Positions 1 through 10,420 of a DNA stretch of 26,906 nucleotides are shown here, one piece after another. How positions within the stretch are numbered: position 1 is the stretch's first letter; every line of letters starts with the position of its first letter. Made by a program: the position numbers and the translations under genes. This DNA is from Bacteroidota bacterium (lineage in GTDB: Bacteria > Bacteroidota > Bacteroidia > Chitinophagales > Chitinophagaceae): NCBI GenBank assembly GCA_016715505.1, contig JADJZY010000025.1, positions 1 through 26,906 on the forward strand. The letters run 5' to 3'. The notes under the pieces were generated by a model. It saw only the letters and a program-made list of their open reading frames with translations. It was not told the DNA's origin and ran no database searches.

Positions 1-1550
1 AATTACAATGGCATTAATCATCAAATCACGAATAATACATTCACCGGTTTCGATTGGGTGTATCGTTAGAGAACATGAATAATGTAACATTGGATAATAA
101 TACCTTCACAGGTAATGCATCAACAGATCGTCATGTGGTTGTAAATACAAAATCAATCAGCAGTAATTCAAATACGATTGTACAAATTCCAATTGGAGTT
201 ACAATGACGAACAATGAATTTAGTGGTCAGGGTATCGCCTTAACGATGCAGAATCATGATAGTGATAATGATAGTTATGGAACAATTACTTTAGGAACAG
301 GAGGTAATGAAAATGAATTTGGTTCAGGCTTAAGTTCCTTTGTGGAATTTGATGGTCAAACAGGAACATCAACTTTTTCAACCTTCCCAACCTATCCTGG
401 CACAGGCGGCTGGCTAACGACGATGGCATGTTGGGATCAGAATTTAGATGCGAAGAACAACAAATTTGATGTTGGTTCAGGATTACAATTGCCAATCGCG
501 ATGAATTTTGCTGAGCGCACAACATTAGAAAGTAAATTGACCCACGATGTTGACAATAGTTGTTTGGGAGTGATTTCATACTTTGATCCGGTTCATAACA
601 TCACGCAGAATACATATTATCCAACCATTCAATCCGCAGTGAATGCAGCGAATGCGAGTGACGTGATTGAGTGTGCAGCATGGACTTATAATGAAAGAGT
701 AACGATTGACAAATCATTGACCCTTCAGGGCGTTGATAGTGCCAATTGTGTACTGACCGGAACCGGCTTAGCTGGCAACGGTAATGGTATCACGATTAAT
801 AATGGCGTTACCAATGTAAACATCAAGAAATTAAAAATACAGAACTATACAGGAGCAAGCGGAAATGCGAATGGCGGTATTTATGCAATCGGTGGCAATA
901 ACAATTTGTCAGTTGATGAAGTAACGATCCAAAGCAATCCTGGAGGAAGTGGTTTCTATGCAAATGGTCCTGTAGATAATGTAGATATCACGAATTCAAG
1001 AGTATCAGGTCATGGACCGGGTGCACGAGGAATTGTGATTTGGAATGGTTTAAAATCAAATATCAATATCTCGAACAACTGGGTATCCAACAACAATTGT
1101 TGTGGTATCGAGTTGCAGGATGGTGACGCTTCTGGTGTAACCATTAGCGGTAACTATGTAGATATTGGATCAGGCGATAATGCTTTAGGATTGACGGGAT
1201 TAAATCCATCTATCGGATTAAATATCATCAATAACAATACGATCATCGGTGGTGGACGTTTCGGTATCGAAATCAAGAATCCTGCTGGTGGCGTAACTGT
1301 ATCAAATAACAGTGTAAGTCTGACAACGATCAACGGAGAAACCCGCGATCGTGCCGGTATTGCCGTGATACGTCGTGGTGTATTGGGAATTAATGCCGAT
1401 GTACCAAATGGTGTAACAGTAACTGGTAACACAGTTGACGGATATACCCAGGCATCAAGCAGCGAAGGATTTGGTATCGTGATTGAAGGAACTAACCATA
1501 CAGTAAGCGGTAATACCGTAACGAATTGTGAAGTAGGTATTCAACAACAA
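1..1550 (+). repeat. Long direct repeat, copy A (partner at 2466-4015)
   Basis: The sequence from base 1 to about 1550 recurs from 2466 to about 4015 with only scattered substitutions; I judge it well above 95% identical by eye. The offset is 2,465 bases, or 2,466 (822 codons) once the missing G near 57 is restored. Past 1550/4015 the two copies diverge sharply while keeping the same block architecture. The repeat covers one and a half beta-helix blocks. Confidence 0.9.
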
Positions 1551-4500
1551 GCAGGTCATTTACCTTACCCTGGCGATGGAGATCAAAGCAATTTGGCCGA
1601 CCAAATGTTTGGTCGTGGTAACTCACCAATCACTTGTGGAAATACAATCAGTGGAAATACATTCAGCAGCAATGGTACAGATTCAAGAAATGTAATCAAT
1701 GGAGCATCTTATGGATTGGTAACGAATACAACTACCGGAGAATTTTTCTGTTCAATTCAGGCAGCGATAAATGATGCGCAAACCTTGAACGGACATACCC
1801 TGACTGTAGCTACTGCCAACCCAGCTACTCAATACAACGAACAAGTAGTCGTGAACAAAGAGTTGACGATTAAGTCAGCACAACCAACCCCTGCCTTAGT
1901 AGACTTTACGGGCACAGTAACTGGTAAACCAACTTTGTTTGATGTAACAGCGAACAATGTAACGATTGAGAATTTGAATTTAAATGTTGACTTATCTAAA
2001 TTACGTAGTGCAATTATTGCAAGCTCAGCCGGTTTGGATGCGATTACTGTAAAAGACAATACAATTAGCGCATATGGTACACCAGCAGGCAGTTATGGAG
2101 ATCGTAATGCGGTGAGTGTGAACTACGGTGGAACCACGAACTATCGTGTTGCTACGGGAGGTGTAAACTCGGTGACCTTCACAGGCAATACCGTCAGCGG
2201 CATAGGACCTGGTTCGTATTTCCGTTCAGGAATTGCATTGGATGAAGGTGGATTGACGGCAACAGGTAATACTTTAACATCGATCAATCATGATGTGTTA
2301 TTACGTTTTGCAGGAAACGGCGCAAACAATATCAATAACAATACCTTGAATGGTGGTGGTATTGAGTTATCAGACCAAAATGCAGGATCAGGAACGATTA
2401 CATTATCTGGTAATACGTTTACATCAGCAGGTGCACCAGGAACAGCGGTATTGCGAGTAAAGAATAATTACAATGGCATTAATCATCAAATCACGAATAA
2501 TACATTCACCGGTTTCGATTGGGGTGTATCGTTAGAGAACATGAATAATGTAACATTGGATAATAATACCTTCACAGGTAATGCATCAACAGATCGTCAT
2601 GTGGTTGTAAATACAAAATCAATCAGCAGTAATTCAAATACGATTGTACAAGTTCCAATTGGAGTTACGATGACGAACAATGAATTTAGTGGTCAGGGTA
2701 TCGCTTTAACGATGCAGAATCATGATAGTGATAATGATAGTTATGGAACAATTACTTTAGGAACAGGAGGAAATGAAAATGAATTTGGTTCTGGCTTAAG
2801 TTCCTTTGTGGAATTTGATGGTCAAACAGGAACATCAACAGGATCTACTTTCCCAACCTATCCTGGCACAGGCGGTTGGCCAACGACGATGGCATGTTGG
2901 GATCAGAATTTAGATGCGAAGAACAACAAATTTGATGTTGGTTCAGGATTACAATTGCCAATCGCGATGAATTTTGCTGAGCGTACAACATTAGAAAGTA
3001 AATTGACCCACGATGTTGACAATAGTTGTTTGGGAGTGATTTCATACTTTGATCCGGTTCATAACATCACACAGAATATATATTATCCAACGATTCAATC
3101 CGCAGTGAATGCAGCGAATGCGAGTGACGTGATTGAGTGTGCAGCATGGACTTATAATGAAAGAGTAACGATTGACAAATCATTGACCCTTCAGGGCGTT
3201 GATAGTGCCAATTGTGTACTGACCGGAACCGGCTTGGCTGGCAACGGTAATGGTATCACGATTAATAATGGCGTTACCAATGTAAACATCAAGAAATTAA
3301 AAATACAGAACTATACAGGAGCAAGTGGAAATGCGAATGGCGGTATTTATGCAATCGGTGGCAATAACAATTTGTCAGTTGATGAAGTAACGATCCAAAG
3401 CAATCCTGGAGGAAGTGGTTTCTATGCAAATGGTCCTGTAGATAATGTAGATATCACGAATTCAAGAGTATCAGGTCATGGACCGGGTGCACGAGGAATT
3501 GTGATTTGGAATGGTTTAAAATCAAATATCAATATCTCGAATAACTGGGTATCTAACAACAATTGTTGTGGTATCGAGTTACAAGATGGTGACGCTTCTG
3601 GTGTAACTATTAGCGGTAACTATGTAGATATTGGATCAGGCGATAATGCTTTAGGCTTAACGGGATTAAATCCATCTATCGGATTAAATGTCATCAATAA
3701 CAATACGATCATCGGTGGTGGACGTTTCGGTATCGAAATCAAGAATCCTGCTGGTGGCGTAACCGTATCCAATAACAGTGTAAGTCTGACAACGATCAAT
3801 GGAGAAACCCGCGATCGTGCCGGTATCGCTATAATGCGTCGTGGTGTATTAGGTAATAATGCCGATGTGCCAAATGGTGTAACAGTAACTGGTAACACAG
3901 TTGACGGATATACCCAAGCATCAAGCAGCGAAGGATTTGGTATCGTGATTGAAGGAACAAACCATACAGTAAGCGGTAATACCGTAACGAATTGTGAGGT
4001 AGGTATTCAACAACAAGGTGGAGCCCATCCGAATTCAGGTTATCCTGGAGATGGAAATCAGAGCGTGGGTATGTCTGCCAATTACTTCGGACGTGGTAAT
4101 TCACCGATTGTTTGTGGAAATACCATCTCTGGAAATACTTTTAGTTCAAATGGCTTAGATACCCGTGACGTGATTGCTGCAGGTAATTATGGTTTAGTTT
4201 CGAATACAACCACCAATGAAAATTTCTGTAATATTCAGTCTGCCATTAATGATGCACAAACATTAGGTGGGCATACTTTGAATATTGGTTCGGGTACTTT
4301 TAATGAAAACGTATCCTTAAATAAGGAACTTACATTACAAGGACAAGGACCATCAAATACAATAATCACGCCTACCACTGCGTGCAGTGGTAACGGGGTT
4401 GTCATTACTGCCGACAATGCGAAGTTGAAAGACTTGAAAGTAACCAACTTTACTTATGGTGTCAGTGTTTCAAGTTCAAATAATGAACTGAACAATGTAG

Positions 4501-6071
4501 AATTGGTTTCAAACTGTAATAGTGGTTTGGATCTTGGAAATGGTACTTCGAACATAAGTATCCTGAATTCTAAATTAAACAATAATACAACGAGTGGTTT
4601 CCGGAAAGGCACAGCTGCGATTGTAAATGGTTTTGTGATGAATAACTCAGAAGTAACAGGAAATATTCAAGGTTGTTTTGTTGCAAAAAACAATGGAGTA
4701 GGAGGTACATTCGATAATGTGAGCATCACAAATTCTAATTTCAGCAATAACACGCAGAAAGGTATGTATTTTGAAGCTTTGAGTAATGCGGTTATTGACA
4801 ATGTGACAATGAATAATAGCGGTACTGATGTAGCCTATGGTTTCAATACAGGTATTGATATTAATCTAAAATATGGTAGCTACTCAAATATTTCAATTAT
4901 CAATTCCACGTTTAATGGATGTGGTGCAACCGGAACTGCTGCTGATGTTCAAAACCCAGTTGTAATCGCAGTTAAAGCGAGAGATGATGCTCCTTCTTAT
5001 AATAGTAATCCGGCAACATTGGATAATGTTGATATTAAAAATAACTTTATTTCTGGCCCAGCAAATGGCATACGTTTAGGTGAATTTGGAAAAATCAATA
5101 ACTCACCTACAAATGTAGAAATCAACGTGAACGATTTGAGTGCTGCCTTTAGTAATGCTGCTATTGTGAATCGAGTTAATACAAATATTAATGCTGAATG
5201 TAACTGGTTTGGAGCTACGAGTTATGCTGCAATAAACAGTGAAATTAATGTTGCTTCCGGCAGTGTTGATTTTACAAGTTGGTTGGTGATTGGAACTGAT
5301 GAGCAGTTGGCTGCCGGATTCCAGAATACTTCTTGTAGTGGTACACCTGTCGAAATTTCAAGCACCGTTCCGACCCATATCCTTTGCGGACCAACAACAG
5401 GTTCTATCGAAGTAACATTCGGAAGTGGGACCTCTCCTTATGATATTGCGTGGACAGGCGGTTCTGCTAGTGGTGTAACTAGTCCTTATACGATTACTCC
5501 ACTTTTAGCTGGTAGTTATACAATTACAGTTACAGATGTGAATGGTTCAACAACAAGCACTGTAACAGAGGTTAAATATTTACCTGTAAATAATGGAGCA
5601 AATAATTTTGCAACTATTCAGGAAGCTATTGACGCTTCTTCCAATGGTGATATAATCAACGTTTGTGCAGGTACTTATGCAGAAAATCTGTTGGTCAATA
5701 AAGAAGTAAGTTTAATTGGGCCGAATGCGGCAATTGATCCTTGTTCTGGTGCCCGAGTTCCAGAAGCCATATTAACTACAGCTGTTTCTGATATAGCTGG
5801 TAGTGGGGCATACTCAATTATAGATGTACAAGCTTCAAATGTCACTATCAAAGGATTTACGGTAAATGGAGATAATCCGCTTATAAGTACTGGATTTACG
5901 AGTACAACAGCTGCAGATATTGACATTGCGCTCGGTATTACAAGATATGTAACTGGCAACAACACCGTGATTTCAAATAATATCAATAAAATCTGTCATA
6001 CTTTGGTGTTGAGTTATATGACTATCCGGCTGGAGTTCCTTCATCAGGAAATGAAATTACCAACAATATGA
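54..6071 (+). CDS. Giant adhesin, piece 1: beta-helix blocks and first SprB-like repeat
   Basis: This is the longest open piece, 2,005 codons. The apparent TTG start is an artefact: the frame upstream (1-57) encodes the same protein, and one G is missing in the run at 56-58, as the intact duplicate at about 2520 shows. The protein is a series of right-handed parallel beta-helix blocks rich in Asn, Gly, Thr and Val. Each block opens with a head of the form TIQxAIxAAxxxDxI, an aromatic-TYNE segment and K-LTLQG, then short VxIxNNxI rungs. Residues about 1765-1840 form an SprB-like domain ending GSYTITVTDVNG. The piece ends where one T is missing from the run at 6002-6004; the correct frame continues into the next piece as FGVELYDYPAG. 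No catalytic motif was seen, so a structural or ligand-binding role is more likely than an enzymatic one. Confidence 0.85.
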   Translation: MGVSLENMNNVTLDNNTFTGNASTDRHVVVNTKSISSNSNTIVQIPIGVTMTNNEFSGQGIALTMQNHDSDNDSYGTITLGTGGNENEFGSGLSSFVEFDGQTGTSTFSTFPTYPGTGGWLTTMACWDQNLDAKNNKFDVGSGLQLPIAMNFAERTTLESKLTHDVDNSCLGVISYFDPVHNITQNTYYPTIQSAVNAANASDVIECAAWTYNERVTIDKSLTLQGVDSANCVLTGTGLAGNGNGITINNGVTNVNIKKLKIQNYTGASGNANGGIYAIGGNNNLSVDEVTIQSNPGGSGFYANGPVDNVDITNSRVSGHGPGARGIVIWNGLKSNINISNNWVSNNNCCGIELQDGDASGVTISGNYVDIGSGDNALGLTGLNPSIGLNIINNNTIIGGGRFGIEIKNPAGGVTVSNNSVSLTTINGETRDRAGIAVIRRGVLGINADVPNGVTVTGNTVDGYTQASSSEGFGIVIEGTNHTVSGNTVTNCEVGIQQQAGHLPYPGDGDQSNLADQMFGRGNSPITCGNTISGNTFSSNGTDSRNVINGASYGLVTNTTTGEFFCSIQAAINDAQTLNGHTLTVATANPATQYNEQVVVNKELTIKSAQPTPALVDFTGTVTGKPTLFDVTANNVTIENLNLNVDLSKLRSAIIASSAGLDAITVKDNTISAYGTPAGSYGDRNAVSVNYGGTTNYRVATGGVNSVTFTGNTVSGIGPGSYFRSGIALDEGGLTATGNTLTSINHDVLLRFAGNGANNINNNTLNGGGIELSDQNAGSGTITLSGNTFTSAGAPGTAVLRVKNNYNGINHQITNNTFTGFDWGVSLENMNNVTLDNNTFTGNASTDRHVVVNTKSISSNSNTIVQVPIGVTMTNNEFSGQGIALTMQNHDSDNDSYGTITLGTGGNENEFGSGLSSFVEFDGQTGTSTGSTFPTYPGTGGWPTTMACWDQNLDAKNNKFDVGSGLQLPIAMNFAERTTLESKLTHDVDNSCLGVISYFDPVHNITQNIYYPTIQSAVNAANASDVIECAAWTYNERVTIDKSLTLQGVDSANCVLTGTGLAGNGNGITINNGVTNVNIKKLKIQNYTGASGNANGGIYAIGGNNNLSVDEVTIQSNPGGSGFYANGPVDNVDITNSRVSGHGPGARGIVIWNGLKSNINISNNWVSNNNCCGIELQDGDASGVTISGNYVDIGSGDNALGLTGLNPSIGLNVINNNTIIGGGRFGIEIKNPAGGVTVSNNSVSLTTINGETRDRAGIAIMRRGVLGNNADVPNGVTVTGNTVDGYTQASSSEGFGIVIEGTNHTVSGNTVTNCEVGIQQQGGAHPNSGYPGDGNQSVGMSANYFGRGNSPIVCGNTISGNTFSSNGLDTRDVIAAGNYGLVSNTTTNENFCNIQSAINDAQTLGGHTLNIGSGTFNENVSLNKELTLQGQGPSNTIITPTTACSGNGVVITADNAKLKDLKVTNFTYGVSVSSSNNELNNVELVSNCNSGLDLGNGTSNISILNSKLNNNTTSGFRKGTAAIVNGFVMNNSEVTGNIQGCFVAKNNGVGGTFDNVSITNSNFSNNTQKGMYFEALSNAVIDNVTMNNSGTDVAYGFNTGIDINLKYGSYSNISIINSTFNGCGATGTAADVQNPVVIAVKARDDAPSYNSNPATLDNVDIKNNFISGPANGIRLGEFGKINNSPTNVEINVNDLSAAFSNAAIVNRVNTNINAECNWFGATSYAAINSEINVASGSVDFTSWLVIGTDEQLAAGFQNTSCSGTPVEISSTVPTHILCGPTTGSIEVTFGSGTSPYDIAWTGGSASGVTSPYTITPLLAGSYTITVTDVNGSTTSTVTEVKYLPVNNGANNFATIQEAIDASSNGDIINVCAGTYAENLLVNKEVSLIGPNAAIDPCSGARVPEAILTTAVSDIAGSGAYSIIDVQASNVTIKGFTVNGDNPLISTGFTSTTAADIDIALGITRYVTGNNTVISNNINKICHTLVLSYMTIRLEFLHQEMKLPTI
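2466..4015 (+). repeat. Long direct repeat, copy B
   Basis: This is the second copy of the segment at 1-1550. It keeps GATTGGGGTGTATCG where copy A has one G fewer, which identifies the frame break in copy A. Differences include GGATCTACT against TTTTTCAACC near 2841/376 and NIYY against NTYY in the block head. Confidence 0.9.
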
Positions 6072-7384
6072 TTTCAGATTTGGGTACTTATGATGCAGCA
6101 TCTGGTATAGATTTATGGGGTGGTGGTATATTATTGTATAATAACCAATATGCCAAAGTTGAGAATAACTGTATGACGAATGTTCGTTTAGGAATTCAAA
6201 CCGGAAACTTCTGGCAAGCAAATCCTGGATCTTCTGCATTCCAAATTATTTCAAACAATAGCATACAGTCTCGAAGAGTAGGTATTTTCCATAACCTTCA
6301 CTATAGCAATGCTTCTGCGTTAAACATTTCTTCGAATAATTTCACGACATTAGATCATTCAAGTGAAAGCGGTTGGCGTGGTGCTTTACTAAGTTCATTA
6401 GCAGTTCCTTCTACATTCGCTAACAATATGGTTAGCGGTGCAGGTTCGACCAGAGCTACAATCGAAGGTGTAAATGTTTGGAATTGTCAATCAGCTCCGG
6501 CTATCACAGGAGGTTCAATTACCGATGTACAGTTGGGTGTTAATGTTAATAATTTTGAAGGGTATAACTCAAATGCCAATAATACTTCTGCAACGATTGA
6601 TGGAGTATCAATTTCAAACACAAGTATTGCAGGTATTAAAGTAAATGATAATAATAGCAATACAAATGGAGCTACTTCATTTGCAAATATTCAAGGGAAT
6701 ACTCAAATCAACAATTCCAGTGTTGGATTGTGGTTGAATGGTGCAGGTGCGAGTGTAACTTTTACAGGATCAAACGCAGCTTCATTTACGGGTCAATCGA
6801 TTTATATCGATCAAACAAATAATGGTTCTGATGTTCCTTCTACAAATATTGATGCCACTCAGGTATCATTTGATGGACAAACCGGTGCTTCCGCAACCTT
6901 GGCGCAAAATTTTACCATAGAAGACAAAATCAATCATAAAGTTGATAACATCGCTTTAGGGTTTGTTAGAGTCAAAGCTTCAGAAGTTTTTGTAACCACA
7001 AACTCCGGTAACGTTCAACGTGGTGTTGACGCTGCCACAGCTACCGATATTGTGAATGTTTCATCAGGTACTTTTGCGGAAAATGTCTCAGTACCAAAAG
7101 CCTTGACTTTAAAAGGAGCAAATGCAAATGTTGCTTGTGGAAGCCGTGTTGCAGAAACTGTAATATCACCTGCTAGTGGTACCGGTTTCAATGTGTCTTC
7201 GGATGATGTTACAATCAATGGATTTGAAATCACTACTCCTGCCAGTACAAACGCTGTCATCCTGGGTGGTACGAAATCGAATTTGAATATAGTCTTTAAC
7301 AACATTCATGATATTGGTACATCGTTGACATCGGGAAATTCTAGGTCATGTATCAACTGGGAAGTTCTGCTACCTCAATATTAA
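6068..7384 (+). CDS. Giant adhesin, piece 2: beta-helix region
   Basis: This piece directly continues the preceding one in another frame; its apparent ATG is internal to the protein. It consists of beta-helix rungs (short N-N-x-I/F strands), then a new block head near 6990 (GNVQRGVDAATATDIV, SSGTFAENVSVPK) and the cysteine-containing CGSRVAETVI segment also found in the other block heads. The last 20 or so residues are out of frame. Correct coding resumes in another frame at 7371 (YLNINISDNCLSNISS) and in a third frame near 7432 (SSSAIGILQSVSTG), so two compensating indels lie between about 7335 and 7435. Like its neighbours, it is part of the secreted adhesin and not a gene of its own. Confidence 0.8.
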   Translation: MISDLGTYDAASGIDLWGGGILLYNNQYAKVENNCMTNVRLGIQTGNFWQANPGSSAFQIISNNSIQSRRVGIFHNLHYSNASALNISSNNFTTLDHSSESGWRGALLSSLAVPSTFANNMVSGAGSTRATIEGVNVWNCQSAPAITGGSITDVQLGVNVNNFEGYNSNANNTSATIDGVSISNTSIAGIKVNDNNSNTNGATSFANIQGNTQINNSSVGLWLNGAGASVTFTGSNAASFTGQSIYIDQTNNGSDVPSTNIDATQVSFDGQTGASATLAQNFTIEDKINHKVDNIALGFVRVKASEVFVTTNSGNVQRGVDAATATDIVNVSSGTFAENVSVPKALTLKGANANVACGSRVAETVISPASGTGFNVSSDDVTINGFEITTPASTNAVILGGTKSNLNIVFNNIHDIGTSLTSGNSRSCINWEVLLPQY

Positions 7385-7489
7385 TATTTCTGACAACTGT
7401 TTGAGCAATATTAGTAGTTCGCTCTTACAGGGTTCAGTTCAAGTGCTATAGGTATTTTACAATCCGTATCTACTGGAGTATTAACTGGA

Positions 7490-10420
7490 TTGAATATTGA
7501 GCGAAATACGATTAACGGAGTGACTGTAAATAATGGATTATGGCCAACAGGTAAAATTGCATACGGTATTCAATTAAATGTTGGGTCTAGCAATTATCTT
7601 TCAACGACTGGTAAAGTTTTAAATGCGGTTATCCGTAATAATGAAATTTCTAACTTGTCTGGTCACATTTCAACAGGTATTGGACTTGAAGGAAATACTG
7701 AAAATGCAACAATTGAAAACAATATCATCTCAAGCTTATTTGGAACTAAAGTTGCCGCACGTGCTGGAGGTGGATATGATCTGAATGGATTGAAATTTGA
7801 AAGCAACAGATATGTGTCAACATGTACCGTACAAAACAACAGCTTCCTTGTAAACACTTTCTCAAATAATGGTAATCTTGGATTGGGATATGCGGTTTCT
7901 AACTACGTAACAGTCGCTAATGGAGGTATCGCTACTTTAAATTGTAACTGGTATTCAACAGCAGTATACAATGATATCAAAGACAATGCGACTTTAACTG
8001 GTAAGTTGTTTAATAAAGCTTCTTGTCAAACAGATTTTGTTCCTTATCTAGTTTCAGGAGCCGATGGTGTTGGTATCGGGTTTCAACCAACGGGTCTTTG
8101 TAACGGATCTCCGATTATCATCACTTCTGCCATACAAGATTCTATCATTTGTGGTGAATCTTCCGGAGGAATCAATATTGATTTCAACGGCGGAAGTGCC
8201 AATCATGATATCGCATGGGCTGGTCCTACACCGGGCGGAGCTTCTGCTATCACAAGTCCTTATAGTATCACAGGATTAAGCGCAGGTACTTATACAGTAA
8301 CCATCACTGATGCGAATTTGTCGACTGCTTCAACAGTGGTTGCTGTAAATTATCAACCGGTTACCAATGTGACTCAATCTACTTATCATACTTCAATTCA
8401 GGAAGCAATTGATGCATCATCGAATGGCGATGTACTTCAAGTGTGTGCCGGAACGTTTAACGAAAATATCAATATCACCAAGGATATCACCCTCAATGGT
8501 AACAATGCCGGAACAGATGGTTGTGATACCCGAATTCCAGAATCAGTTATAGCAGGTTCTACTGGAACAGCGGTAACGATTTCTTCGAATGGTGTAGTTT
8601 TAAATGGTTTCTCAATCACAGGTATGACGGGTGTGTCTAGTTCAGGATTCAGCGATATCCAAATTACCAATAACTTGATGCAGGTTGATGGATTTGGTGT
8701 GAACGCAGCGAATATCCCGAATAGCACATACACGATCAATCATAACTGTATCGATTTAAATAATCAAACAATTGCCGGACCGAATCCAACAACGGTAGGT
8801 ATCGTAATTGCAGGTGTAGCTCCGTCTGCAACTGTTAGCAATGATGATAACAATGTAACAGATGCATTCTATGGCCATGTGGTTTATGCGGGTGCTTCAA
8901 CAGCTCCTGTCTCAATCACCAATGGTACTGTAAGCGGAACCCTGCAAGGTGTAGCTATCGTGAATACATTAGGTGGACCGGTGGTTGGATCAAATGTTTC
9001 TGTCAGCGGAATGACTATGAATGGTTTCTCTGGAAATCATCCATCGCTTCCTGCACAAAACTTCCACGCTGGTATCTACACATTCACAACAGCAACAACG
9101 ACTCCTGCAAATGGAATCAGCCTGACTGTCAATAATTGTACAATCGACGGAACACAAACGGTTACTCAGGCAAGTGCAGGTATTTATCTGGCTGACTTTA
9201 GTACAGGTGGTGTAACAGTTCAGAATGTGAACATCGATGAAAGCACAATTCAGAATAATACAAACCGCGGTTTGGATGTTCGTGGAAGAGTGGTCACGAC
9301 AGTCACAGAGTCTTCATTCTTAAATAATGGTGGTGCTGCCTTTGGTAGTGGCGGTAATGATGGATTTACCATGATTGCGCAACAAGGTGCAAGTATCACA
9401 GCGACTAATAACTTTATCGTTCATCCGGCTAGTAGTTCAACAAGTGTTACAGCCTTCTTAACCGGAAACGGTTCAGGAAATAGCATTGTTACTTCTGACA
9501 ATAGCGTATTGATGAATGGAAATGCTTCAGGTAAAGTTGCTTCAAATTCTGCCGGAAATACGATAACAGCTACTTGTAACTGGTTAGGTTCAATTGTCCC
9601 GGCCACTAATAATGCATTGATATCCGGAACAGTAACAATTATCCCATGGTTAATTGATGGTACAGATGGTAACGTGAATGCCGGTTTCCAACCTGCAACT
9701 CCATGTAGTATTCCATGTGCACTCGTTGTAGATGCATCTAAAACAGATGTGACTTGTAACGGTGTTGCTGATGGTGCTATTTCGGTATTGATTACCAGCG
9801 GAGGTGTATCACCGTATACTTACGATTGGAGCAATATGGCTACTACACAAACCATTACGAATTTGGCTCCAGGTACTTATTCAGTAACTGTTACCAATGC
9901 CAATGGTTGCACTGCTACAACTTCAACGACTATTACTGAACCAGATGTATTGGTAGCAGATGCAGTAGTAACTTCAAATTACAACGGATCACAAATTTCT
10001 TGTCATAATTCAACGAATGGTTCAATTCAGGCGAGCACTATCGGTGGTACAAGCCCTATGGAATATTCATTAGATGGAGGTTCTTATTCATCCACTTCAT
10101 TGTTTACAGGATTGGGTGCGGGTAATTATACCATTGTTGCTAAAGATGCCAATGGATGTTTATCTACAACGATAACAACTATTGTTGCTCCTGATCCAAT
10201 TACAATTGGAACCGGATCAATTACCAACGCTTCTTGCTTTGGATACAATGATGGTTCAATCGGAATTTCTCCAATTGGTGGTACTGGAACATATTCTTAT
10301 GCATGGTCAACATCACCTGTACAGAATGGTGCAACAGCAGTGAATCTGACGCAAGGTACTTATACCGTTGTGGTGACAGATGTGAATGGTTGTACTTCAA
10401 TTGCTGACTTTAGTAACTGA
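7490..10420 (+). CDS. Giant adhesin, piece 3: beta-helix blocks and SprB repeats
   Basis: This piece has 976 codons. Residues 1-190 finish one beta-helix block. Residues about 205-290 form an SprB-like repeat (GGINIDFNGG, GTYTVTITDAN). A further beta-helix block opens at residue about 298 (SIQEAIDASSNGDVLQV, CAGTFNENINITK). Residues about 745-975 are three consecutive SprB-type repeats, recognisable from TDVTCNGVADGAI, GTYSVTVTNANGCTATT and GTYTVVVTDVNGCTS. SprB repeats are known from the giant gliding adhesin of Flavobacterium johnsoniae and from many T9SS cargo proteins. The start is an internal ATT- or TTG-type codon, since the frame is already coding from about 7432. The end is false: near 10412 two bases appear to be missing, and the next piece resumes with the expected VTEPIQ linker. 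Confidence 0.85.
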   Translation: MNIERNTINGVTVNNGLWPTGKIAYGIQLNVGSSNYLSTTGKVLNAVIRNNEISNLSGHISTGIGLEGNTENATIENNIISSLFGTKVAARAGGGYDLNGLKFESNRYVSTCTVQNNSFLVNTFSNNGNLGLGYAVSNYVTVANGGIATLNCNWYSTAVYNDIKDNATLTGKLFNKASCQTDFVPYLVSGADGVGIGFQPTGLCNGSPIIITSAIQDSIICGESSGGINIDFNGGSANHDIAWAGPTPGGASAITSPYSITGLSAGTYTVTITDANLSTASTVVAVNYQPVTNVTQSTYHTSIQEAIDASSNGDVLQVCAGTFNENINITKDITLNGNNAGTDGCDTRIPESVIAGSTGTAVTISSNGVVLNGFSITGMTGVSSSGFSDIQITNNLMQVDGFGVNAANIPNSTYTINHNCIDLNNQTIAGPNPTTVGIVIAGVAPSATVSNDDNNVTDAFYGHVVYAGASTAPVSITNGTVSGTLQGVAIVNTLGGPVVGSNVSVSGMTMNGFSGNHPSLPAQNFHAGIYTFTTATTTPANGISLTVNNCTIDGTQTVTQASAGIYLADFSTGGVTVQNVNIDESTIQNNTNRGLDVRGRVVTTVTESSFLNNGGAAFGSGGNDGFTMIAQQGASITATNNFIVHPASSSTSVTAFLTGNGSGNSIVTSDNSVLMNGNASGKVASNSAGNTITATCNWLGSIVPATNNALISGTVTIIPWLIDGTDGNVNAGFQPATPCSIPCALVVDASKTDVTCNGVADGAISVLITSGGVSPYTYDWSNMATTQTITNLAPGTYSVTVTNANGCTATTSTTITEPDVLVADAVVTSNYNGSQISCHNSTNGSIQASTIGGTSPMEYSLDGGSYSSTSLFTGLGAGNYTIVAKDANGCLSTTITTIVAPDPITIGTGSITNASCFGYNDGSIGISPIGGTGTYSYAWSTSPVQNGATAVNLTQGTYTVVVTDVNGCTSIADFSN

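Noticed and set aside
286..5986. Minus-strand open frames opposite the beta-helix region (for example 286-579, 2845-3045, 5675-5986)
   Set aside because: They mirror the repetitive plus-strand coding sequence, recur in both duplicates as shadows and have no recognisable motifs.
6000..10420. Programmed frameshifting to join the adhesin pieces
   Set aside because: Breaks differ in sequence and direction, have no slippery heptamer plus structure, and occur equally in unrelated genes including murF-alr.
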